Origin: Alphaproteobacteria bacterium
Lineage (GTDB): Bacteria > Pseudomonadota > Alphaproteobacteria > Rickettsiales > UBA1997
DNA: 64,000 nt
Assembly (NCBI GenBank): GCA_021151765.1
Contig: JAGKWR010000003.1
Coordinates: 1-64,000 of the forward strand
Direction: 5' to 3'
The position numbers and the translations under genes are program-made. The notes below the pieces were generated by a model. It was not told the origin of the DNA, did no database searches, and was given only the letters and a program-made list of their open reading frames with translations. Positions 15,721 through 22,559 of this stretch are shown one piece after another; position 1 is the stretch's first letter, and each line of letters starts with the position of its first letter.

Positions 15721-15844
15721 GTTTTTAGAATTCTGTTTTGAAAAACTTGAGGAAAGGAAAAAAAGAGTCGCGTTTTTTAGTCGTGTAAGCAAATTTATCA
15801 ACCCGAAAGTTCCCAAAATTTATTTCTAATTAATTCCTCAAAAA

Positions 15845-16294
15845 ATGACGATTCTAAAAATTAAAAAGCTGGAAAATGCTCACGAATTACCTTTGCCAAA
15901 ATATGAAACTCAAGGCAGCGCCGGTATGGATTTATTAGCGGCGATTGATGAACCAATCGTAATTAAATCTGGCGAAATTAAATTAGTTAAAACCGGTATC
16001 GCCATCGCTTTGGAAAAAGGTTTCGAAGCACAAGTGCGCCCAAGATCTGGTTTGGCACTGAAAAACGGCATCACAGTTTTAAATTCTCCGGGAACTGTTG
16101 ATTCAGATTATCGCGGCGAAGTTTGCGCAATTTTGATTAATCACTCGCAAGTTGATTTCACAATCACAAGAGGAATGCGCATCGCCCAAATGGTAATCGC
16201 CAAACACGAACAAGCTGAGATTGTGGAAGTTGCAGATTTGGATGAAACCGCTCGTGGCGCTGGTGGGTTTGGATCAACAGGGCTTAAAGCGTAA
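15845..16294 (+). CDS. dut: dUTP diphosphatase
   Basis: Dut hydrolyses dUTP to dUMP, which keeps uracil out of DNA and feeds dTMP synthesis. The 149-residue protein is the trimeric type. Motif 1 is GSAGMDLLAA, motif 2 PRSGLALKNGI, motif 3 GTVDSDYRGE, motif 4 GMRIAQMVIAKHE, and motif 5 GAGGFGSTG at the C-terminus. It is a single-gene unit with its own terminator. Confidence 0.97.
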   Translation: MTILKIKKLENAHELPLPKYETQGSAGMDLLAAIDEPIVIKSGEIKLVKTGIAIALEKGFEAQVRPRSGLALKNGITVLNSPGTVDSDYRGEVCAILINHSQVDFTITRGMRIAQMVIAKHEQAEIVEVADLDETARGAGGFGSTGLKA

Positions 16295-16319
16295 AAAATG
16301 TGCCTAAACGCACATTTTT
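16294..16319 (+). terminator. Rho-independent terminator of dut
   Basis: A 10-bp perfect stem AAAAATGTGC/GCACATTTTT with loop CTAAAC starts right at the dut stop codon. The flanking A and T runs could make it bidirectional. Confidence 0.88.
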
Positions 16320-16474
16320 AGCTTTAAACGGGATCAGGAGCAAAGCGACGCAATCCCTGGCGCGAGTCGTCTTCGAGCAAAGCGAGAAAAGCGACGAAGC
16401 GATTTGCGATCGTAATATGCGAACGCAAATCTTGCCTGATTAAGAAATTGTTCCCACTAATAAAAAACTGAGAA
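16320..16474. other. GC-rich structured spacer
   Basis: This 155-base spacer is richer in GC than the genes around it. It contains an inverted repeat GATTTGCG/CGCAAATC (about 16399-16436) and repeated AAAGCGA words. It does not encode a recognisable protein. It may be another inserted palindromic element. Confidence 0.4.
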
Positions 16475-17626
16475 ATGAACGAATATTTAAATAAGCTAGT
16501 CAGTAATTTTAATACTTTACGGAAACTCTCTATTAGATTTAACGGCTTATCCCTTAGTGCTGAGTCTCGTGAATTAATTAGCAAATTTTATACTTTTTTA
16601 AGAGATACATCTCTTCAAACATCCGTTTTAGTCTATCTTCCGGATGGAGTGGATATCGAAGATAATTTTTGTCCTTATACAACTTACTCAAACTTATGTA
16701 AAAATGATCGTGAGAGCGTGAATCTTTTGGAAGATTTCGCTTATGAGATCGATGAAATTGTTCGCAAAATTAGAGACAAGGGAATTCTTGATAAAGATGT
16801 TATTATTGAAAGTCTTCCAGACTCAAAACTTCGAGAAGTTTTTGAATTAATTTCTGACGAAAAGCTTGAAAAGATTAAAGATCTGGCTTCAAAGCTTTCG
16901 GAAAAAATAAAGGCTGCGCCCTTTCTTTCTTCTTTATGGGAACAGGAAGCACAAAATTTTCTTTTGCAGAAGCAAATAAAGATTCAAAAAGATAAAGATA
17001 TCGAGCAAAAAAAGGCAGAATTAAAGCAGCAAAAATCAGAGCTAAAAGTAAGTAAAGATTGGCACGAATATTTTGAAGACAGAGTTGAGGAAATTAAAGA
17101 TGAAATAGATCCTTTCCAAAAAACAAAGTTAAAAAAATGTAACAATCTTCTTGGAATTAAGGGGAAAATATTTTGGTTAAGATTTTTGATATATCTTTTC
17201 CCCTTAGTTTCTGCTTATGTGGGATATGGGATCATTAATGACGACAACCACAAAATAGGGCCAATCCACTACGAATTAGCTGCCTCAATACTTCTTATAA
17301 TTTCAATTTTGTCATATCACCTCAAACATTCCTTGCGTGAATTGAATATTTTAAAGCAGATGCGCAGTTCTTATCTCCATCGCGCGATTGTGGCTAAAAC
17401 TTTCCAATCTCTTGTTGCCACTGATCATTTCAAAGACGAGAAAGGCGATATAGTTGTAAAAGAAGCTGCTTTGGCAATGTTTAAAAGGAAAGCCAAGGCT
17501 ATTTATCAAAAGATCAACTTGAACCTTCAAATACACCTATTCAAGACGTGGTCAAAATTTTTAATAATAAATAATGCTAACCGACTCCCAAAAACAACGC
17601 TATCTGCGCAACACAATCTTGCCTGA
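16475..17626 (+). CDS. Unknown protein with coiled coil and two membrane helices
   Basis: The product is 383 residues and not recognised. Residues 1-150 are mixed helical and soluble. Residues about 158-213 form a highly charged Lys/Glu/Gln coiled coil (QKAELKQQKSELK-like). Two membrane segments follow at about 232-252 and 267-283 with a short loop, then a basic C-terminal helical part. This would place a long coiled coil on one side of the inner membrane. The 3' end overlaps the next gene by 53 bases, so the last residues may not be critical. It has no signal peptide and no clear operon partner. Confidence 0.65.
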   Translation: MNEYLNKLVSNFNTLRKLSIRFNGLSLSAESRELISKFYTFLRDTSLQTSVLVYLPDGVDIEDNFCPYTTYSNLCKNDRESVNLLEDFAYEIDEIVRKIRDKGILDKDVIIESLPDSKLREVFELISDEKLEKIKDLASKLSEKIKAAPFLSSLWEQEAQNFLLQKQIKIQKDKDIEQKKAELKQQKSELKVSKDWHEYFEDRVEEIKDEIDPFQKTKLKKCNNLLGIKGKIFWLRFLIYLFPLVSAYVGYGIINDDNHKIGPIHYELAASILLIISILSYHLKHSLRELNILKQMRSSYLHRAIVAKTFQSLVATDHFKDEKGDIVVKEAALAMFKRKAKAIYQKINLNLQIHLFKTWSKFLIINNANRLPKTTLSAQHNLA

Positions 17627-18326
17627 AATTGGTGAAGATGGCCAAGAAAAACTTTTGCGTTCTCGAGTTTTAGTGATCGGCGCTGGCGGGCTGGGGTCGC
17701 CGGTTTTGCTTTATTTAGCTGCGGCCGGAGTTGGCAATATTGGCGTGATTGATGATGATGTTGTTGAGATTTCGAACCTGCAGCGTCAAGTGATTCACAA
17801 TTCACAAAATCTGAATCAGAAAAAAGTTGAAAGCGCTCGCGAGAAAATTACGGCGCTGAATCCTGACGTAAATTTAACGATTTATCCGCAGCGGGCAACT
17901 CGTGAAAGTTTGCGCGACTTGGTTACGAATTACGATTTTATTTTAGACGCCACCGACAATTTTCCGACACGTTTTATTATTAACGAAATTTGTCATGAGC
18001 AAAAAAAACCGCTAATTTTTGCCGCCGTAAAAGGTTTTTTGGGACAAATTTCGGTCTTTAAATCATACGAAAAAAGCAATCCGTGTTACGCTTGTTTTAA
18101 CCCAAATATTGTTGATGAAAATTTTTCGTTGCCATTGTCAGAAAAAGGAATTTTAGGATCAGTTGCTGGCACAATTGGCGCGCTTCAAGCCACTACAACA
18201 ATCAAAGAAATTTTAGGAATTGGCAGCGATTTAGTAGGGAAAATTTTGATCTTTGATTTTCTTAAAAATGAATTCCGAAAAGTGAATTTGAAAAAAAATT
18301 CAGCTTGTAAGGTTTGCTTAGATTGA
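17574..18326 (+). CDS. ThiF/MoeB/HesA-family adenylyltransferase
   Basis: This 250-residue E1-like enzyme adenylates the C-terminal Gly of a ubiquitin-like sulfur carrier (ThiS or MoaD). The nucleotide site GAGGLGSPVLLYLAAAG is near residues 36-52, followed by DDDVVEISNLQRQ with the conserved Arg, and DATDNFPTR. The zinc cysteine pairs are CYAC and CKVC (C-terminus). The C-terminal rhodanese domain of some MoeB proteins is absent. Because thiC is also present, a ThiF role is plausible, but MoeB cannot be excluded. Confidence 0.9.
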   Translation: MLTDSQKQRYLRNTILPEIGEDGQEKLLRSRVLVIGAGGLGSPVLLYLAAAGVGNIGVIDDDVVEISNLQRQVIHNSQNLNQKKVESAREKITALNPDVNLTIYPQRATRESLRDLVTNYDFILDATDNFPTRFIINEICHEQKKPLIFAAVKGFLGQISVFKSYEKSNPCYACFNPNIVDENFSLPLSEKGILGSVAGTIGALQATTTIKEILGIGSDLVGKILIFDFLKNEFRKVNLKKNSACKVCLD

Positions 18327-18393
18327 CTTTCAAAATAGCAACCTTTAGAAAGCCGCCCTCTTTTTGTTTTTACTTTCAAAACAAATTTGTTTT

Positions 18394-18479
18394 GGACAGG
18401 TGGCCGAGTGGTCAATGGCAACAGACTGTAAATCTGTCCGCGCAAGCGTTCGCAGGTTCAAATCCTGCCCTGTCCACCA
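18394..18479 (+). tRNA. tRNA-Tyr (anticodon GTA)
   Basis: The acceptor stem GGACAGG pairs with CCTGTCC. The anticodon stem-loop contains AGACTGTAAATCT, and the variable arm is long, as expected of a class II tRNA. CCA is encoded at 18477-18479. It is 86 nt and forms a pair with tRNA-Gly downstream. Confidence 0.97.
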
Positions 18480-18480
18480 T

Positions 18481-18509
18481 TCCGCTTTCGCTAAAGCTAT
18501 AGCGCGATT
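18481..18509. repeat. Dispersed 28-bp repeat, copy in tRNA spacer
   Basis: TCCGCTT.CGCT..GCTA.AGCGCGATT closely matches two stretches inside sucB (25713-25740 and 25878-25904). It begins two bases after the CCA end of tRNA-Tyr. The rest of the spacer to tRNA-Gly (18510-18574) has a second GC-rich palindromic part, including GCGCTGTAG, which is the complement of CTACAGCGC in the second sucB copy. Confidence 0.65.
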
Positions 18510-18574
18510 GATTCGTAAAGTAGTGAGTAAGTAAGCGGGCATGCCGCGCTGTAGTGCAGCGTAGCGCAACGTAA

Positions 18575-18648
18575 GCGGGTGTAGCTCAACGGTAGAGTTC
18601 TAGCCTTCCAAGCTAGCCGTGAGGGTTCGATTCCCTTCACCCGCTCCA
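18575..18648 (+). tRNA. tRNA-Gly (anticodon TCC)
   Basis: The acceptor stem GCGGGTG pairs with CACCCGC. The anticodon arm CTAGCCTTCCAAGCTAG carries TCC, the T arm contains GGTTCGATTCC, and CCA is encoded at 18646-18648. It is 74 nt and follows tRNA-Tyr after a repeat-bearing spacer. Confidence 0.97.
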
Positions 18649-18774
18649 TCTTCCCTCCAAGTTTTCTTACTTCGTTAAATTTCTATTATTTCCTGACAAA
18701 ATTATTGAGTGCCAAATTCTTCTTCGGTATTGTTGAGGATCTTTCCTTAAACTTTCTTTGATAATTTTTCGCGA

Positions 18775-20754
18775 ATGCCAACAAAATTCAAAATCCATTC
18801 AAAATTTAAGCCGTCGGGTGATCAGCCACAGGCGATTGCTAAATTATTGCGAGGTTTGGATCAAAAAAAGAAAGATCAAATTTTGCTTGGAATTACTGGT
18901 TCTGGGAAAACTTTTACCATGGCAAACATTATCGAAGCAACTCAGCGACCTACAATGATCATGGCGCACAATAAAACTTTGGCGGCGCAGCTTTATGGCG
19001 AGATGAAGGAATTTTTCCCTGAAAATGAAGTCGGCTATTTTGTATCATTTTACGATTATTATCAGCCGGAAGCGTACATCCCGAAGTCAGACACCTTCAT
19101 CGAAAAAGATTCGCAAATTAATGAACAAATTGATCGCTTGCGTCACGTGGCAACTCGCGCTTTGTTTGAGCGCCGCGACACTATTGTGATTGCTTCAGTT
19201 TCTTGTATTTATGGTATCGGTTCGCCGGAATTTTACTCGCAAATGGTTTTGCGCATTAAAGTTGGTGAGGAAATTAATCGTCAAAAATTATTGCTGCGTT
19301 TTGTCGATCTGCAATACGAGCGCAACGACATTGCTTTTGAACGCTGCACATTCCGTGTGACTGGCGACACTGTTGATATTTTTCCGTCGCATTTAGATGA
19401 CCGCGCTTGGCGTATTTCAATGTTTGGCGACGAAATTGAAGAGATTACAGAATTTGATCCGTTAACTGGTGAAACCTTTGCTAAGCTTGATTCGATCGCG
19501 ATTTATCCGTCTTCGCATTACGTTACGCCGGCTGATACTTTGCATACAGCTATTTCGCAGATCAAAAAAGATTTAGCAATTCGCATCGATGATCTGGAAA
19601 AACAAGGCAAAATTGTTGAAGCGCAACGTTTAAACCAGCGCACAACTTACGATATGGAAATGATGCTGACAGTTGGTAGCTGTAAAGGAATTGAAAATTA
19701 TTCACGCTATTTAACTGGTCGTCCTGCTGGCGCTGCTCCGCCAACACTTTTTGAATATTTACCCAAAGATGCTTTGCTTTTTGTTGATGAAAGCCACGTT
19801 TCGATTCCGCAAATTGACGGCATGTACAAAGGCGATTTCGCTCGTAAATCAAATTTGACGGAATTTGGCTTCCGCTTGCCTTCAGCCAAAGATAATCGCC
19901 CGTTGAAATTTGAAGAATGGGAAGCTTTTAAGCCACAAACAATCTATGTTTCAGCAACACCCGGAAAATACGAAATGGCAAAAAATGACGGCGAAATTGT
20001 CGAGCAAATTATTCGTCCGACAGGCTTGCTTGATCCAATCTGTGAAGTGCGCCCGGCGCGAACTCAAATTGATGATTTGATTGGTGAAGTTAAAGCAACC
20101 AAAGAACGCGGTTTTCGTACTTTGGTGACAACTTTAACCAAAAAAATGGCGGAAGATTTAACGGATTATTTATCTGACGTCGGCATCAATGTTGTTTATA
20201 TGCACTCCGACGTTGATACGCTTGATCGTATTGAGATCATTCAAAATTTACGTTTAGGAAAACATGATTGTTTAGTCGGCGTGAACTTGTTGCGTGAAGG
20301 TTTAGACATTCCGGAATGTGCATTGGTTGCGATTTTGGATGCTGACAAAGAAGGTTTTTTGCGTAACGAAACTTCGTTGATTCAAACAATTGGGCGCGCC
20401 GCGCGTAATGCGGATAGCAAAGTTATTTTGTATGCCGACAAAGAAACTAGATCGATGCAAGCGGCGTTGAGAGAAACGGAGCGTCGTCGTAAAATTCAAA
20501 TCGCTTACAACGAAAAGCACGGTATTACGCCAACAACAACTTTCAAAAAAATTGGTTCGGCTTTGGCGAATCTTTACAACAAGAAAGAAGAAGAGAAGGA
20601 GGTTTTCGGTTTTAGTAAAAGTAATTTACCGACTGAGCGTTACATTGATTCGATGAAGAAAGAAATGTTGGATGCGGCAGCGAATTTAGATTTTGAGAAG
20701 GCAGCGAAACTTCGTGATGAAGTTAAGAAGTTGGAGGCTTTGAGGTTGTTGTAA
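18775..20754 (+). CDS. uvrB: Excinuclease ABC subunit B
   Basis: UvrB verifies damage and loads UvrC in nucleotide excision repair. The 659-residue length fits. The Walker A motif GITGSGKTFTMAN is near residues 38-50, and the DNA-clamping beta-hairpin is in YYQPEAYIP. Helicase motifs include VDESH, SATPG and QTIGRAARN. The C-terminal UVR domain that contacts UvrC is present near 620-655 (ANLDFEKAAKLRDEVKKLE). It is likely a single-gene unit. Confidence 0.98.
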   Translation: MPTKFKIHSKFKPSGDQPQAIAKLLRGLDQKKKDQILLGITGSGKTFTMANIIEATQRPTMIMAHNKTLAAQLYGEMKEFFPENEVGYFVSFYDYYQPEAYIPKSDTFIEKDSQINEQIDRLRHVATRALFERRDTIVIASVSCIYGIGSPEFYSQMVLRIKVGEEINRQKLLLRFVDLQYERNDIAFERCTFRVTGDTVDIFPSHLDDRAWRISMFGDEIEEITEFDPLTGETFAKLDSIAIYPSSHYVTPADTLHTAISQIKKDLAIRIDDLEKQGKIVEAQRLNQRTTYDMEMMLTVGSCKGIENYSRYLTGRPAGAAPPTLFEYLPKDALLFVDESHVSIPQIDGMYKGDFARKSNLTEFGFRLPSAKDNRPLKFEEWEAFKPQTIYVSATPGKYEMAKNDGEIVEQIIRPTGLLDPICEVRPARTQIDDLIGEVKATKERGFRTLVTTLTKKMAEDLTDYLSDVGINVVYMHSDVDTLDRIEIIQNLRLGKHDCLVGVNLLREGLDIPECALVAILDADKEGFLRNETSLIQTIGRAARNADSKVILYADKETRSMQAALRETERRRKIQIAYNEKHGITPTTTFKKIGSALANLYNKKEEEKEVFGFSKSNLPTERYIDSMKKEMLDAAANLDFEKAAKLRDEVKKLEALRLL

Positions 20755-20862
20755 GGTATTTTTAGTTTGTGGGAAGTTTTTAGGATTCTTTGCTGTCTTG
20801 AGGGCCCGCCTTCGCTGGAGGTCTGGGTTAGTTTTTACCGTGGTTTTAGGGGCTTCGGCGCG

Positions 20863-20922
20863 CAGTCTTCGCTCTAACGATCTACTGGCTGCGCCAGTCG
20901 TAGCTCGTAAGAGCGAAGACTG
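20863..20922. repeat. Palindromic element touching the 3' end of tRNA-Met
   Basis: A 13-bp perfect stem CAGTCTTCGCTCT/AGAGCGAAGACTG (20863-20875 with 20910-20922) encloses a second hairpin ACTGGC/GCCAGT (20884-20889 with 20893-20898). The outer right arm ends inside the encoded CCA of the minus-strand tRNA-Met, so the element starts exactly where the tRNA ends. It may serve as the tRNA's transcription end or be an inserted element. Confidence 0.7.
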
Positions 20923-20996
20923 GTAGCGGAGGAGGGAATCGAACCCCCGACACGCGGATTATGATCCCGCTGCTCTACCGACTGAGCTACTCCGCC
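20921..20996 (-). tRNA. tRNA-Met (anticodon CAT, elongator)
   Basis: On the minus strand the acceptor GGCGGAG pairs with CTCCGCT (G1-U72). The anticodon arm GCGGGATCATAATCCGC carries CAT, and the T arm is GGGGGTTCGATTCCC. CCA is encoded. The sequence resembles alphaproteobacterial elongator tRNA-Met more than initiator tRNA, which has a C1-A72 mismatch, or Ile2 tRNA. It is 76 nt. Confidence 0.93.
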
Positions 20997-21073
20997 ATTT
21001 GAAAAATTATTCTTAGTTCTTCTTGTTTTGAAGGACGCGCATTGTTTTTATCAAATTTAATTTTTCAAATCTT

Positions 21074-22474
21074 TTATTTTTGGCGATTAATTAAATCTAA
21101 AATTGCTTTTTTAGTAAAACCTAAACCACTGTCGTAATTTATATCCGACATCGCTTCGGAAATAGGAAGCAAAGCAGGGCAGTGATGATTAATTTCGCCA
21201 AGCATTACTGATTTTTGATCGCCAACTAAAATAAAATCAGCGCCAAGTTCGACGATATTTTTATAATTCTCACGCAGTTCATTATTTAAAATTTGTACCA
21301 CAATTTGGCATTGTGAAATTAAAGCGTTTTGTTCGTGATTTGTTAAAAATGAAATTGGCTTAGAAATGGCTTTACCAGCGGTGTAACAGGTTGTGAAAGC
21401 GTCGCTGATTATTTCGCGATTATTGCTACGAAAAGTGTAGCCAACACAGTAAAAATTATTGTAAGAATCTTTCAAAATATTAGCGCGAATGTCGCCAGCG
21501 GCAATTCCTTCCAAGAATGGTTGTGCTAATATTTGCTGATTGTAAAGCTCTTCGGCTTTAGACAAAATCTCGCTTTGCGCTATGTCGCCGATAAATTTTA
21601 TAGTGTAATTTTGATCATCTTTTACACGTTGCACAAAACACAAAATAGCGATTATTTCTTCTAAATTTTGCGGCTGAATTTTGTAAATTTGTACGTTGCT
21701 TAATTCGCTGACTTTTTTTGATTTTATAGTTTCTAAATCAAATCCAAACTCTTCAAGCTGTAAGGCAAAGACTCCTAAAGATTGTGCGGAATTTTTTGGT
21801 TTTATAACAATTTTAGCAGCATTTTTATCGCCAAAAATTTCGCTATATTTTTCAGCGGCAAAATTGATGGCGGCTATTTTGTTACCATCTCGCAGTGAAA
21901 ATTCAAAAGTTGGTGTGGCAATTTCTTTGCGATAAATCTGGTTAATTTGTTGCGGCGTTTCTTTGTCTTCCAACTCAACGAGTTCGTCATTAATTGGGCA
22001 GTTAAAAATTTTGTTGGGGAATAGCTTTTTAAGCCAAATCATTACGTTTTTTACCGACTCTTGGCCTTGCGGCGGAAATGGTGATTTCATTGGCTCGAGA
22101 CGCTGAATTACTAAATCAATATCAGAAATTGCAATTGAAAAATTTTGATGAAAATCGTCATCAATTACTTCGCTAACTTTAACATTTGGTAAATCAGCTA
22201 GTTCAGCATATTTAGAATTTTGGTGCAGAGTGCGAATTTTAAAATTTTCTTGGCGAAATTTTTCGGCTAAAATTTTGGTTTGCCAATCTTCTAATTTGCT
22301 AACCAATAAAGTTTTAAGGTCAGCTTGATTAATAATTTTTGGCGATTGCGTTAGATCGAAAATAAAAACTTCGTGACCCAATTCAGTGCAAGATAAAGCA
22401 TAAGACAAAGAGGTATTCTTACCTAGAAACATTTCGCTTAAAGGCTCATTGATGATAAGGAGAGTTTTGGTCAT
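21074..22474 (-). CDS. ATP-grasp protein related to glutathione synthetase
   Basis: The start at 22474 (MTKTLLIINEPLSEM) gives 466 residues; six residues upstream are unlikely. The C-terminal two-thirds has the ATP-grasp order of prokaryotic glutathione synthetase: a nucleotide-binding strand IVIKPKNSAQSLGVFAL, a hinge ILAQPFLEGIAAGDIRANIL, and a metal-binding end GADFILVGDQKSVMLGEINH. The N-terminal part resembles the substrate-binding domain (LIINEPLSEMFLGKNTSLSYALSC). It is longer than GshB (about 315), with extra sequence around residues 40-180. It probably ligates an amino acid or peptide; glutathione synthesis is a reasonable but unproven guess. Confidence 0.7.
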   Translation of the reverse strand: MTKTLLIINEPLSEMFLGKNTSLSYALSCTELGHEVFIFDLTQSPKIINQADLKTLLVSKLEDWQTKILAEKFRQENFKIRTLHQNSKYAELADLPNVKVSEVIDDDFHQNFSIAISDIDLVIQRLEPMKSPFPPQGQESVKNVMIWLKKLFPNKIFNCPINDELVELEDKETPQQINQIYRKEIATPTFEFSLRDGNKIAAINFAAEKYSEIFGDKNAAKIVIKPKNSAQSLGVFALQLEEFGFDLETIKSKKVSELSNVQIYKIQPQNLEEIIAILCFVQRVKDDQNYTIKFIGDIAQSEILSKAEELYNQQILAQPFLEGIAAGDIRANILKDSYNNFYCVGYTFRSNNREIISDAFTTCYTAGKAISKPISFLTNHEQNALISQCQIVVQILNNELRENYKNIVELGADFILVGDQKSVMLGEINHHCPALLPISEAMSDINYDSGLGFTKKAILDLINRQK

Positions 22475-22559
22475 AATTTCAGATGCTTGCAATTAAGTTG
22501 GCGGGCTTTTAGTTTGATCGCCCCTAAACCATTGAGGTTGTTAATAACTCTTTTGAAAT

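Noticed and set aside
15721..15816. Longer N-terminus for the Rieske protein
   Set aside because: The extra 32 residues have no family match, and the Met at 15720 directly precedes the twin-arginine anchor.
20921..20996. Initiator tRNA or Ile2 tRNA for the CAT anticodon gene
   Set aside because: The acceptor pair is G1-U72 and not the C1-A72 mismatch of initiators, and the body follows elongator tRNA-Met; an Ile2 assignment is less likely but not excluded without a modification-enzyme analysis.
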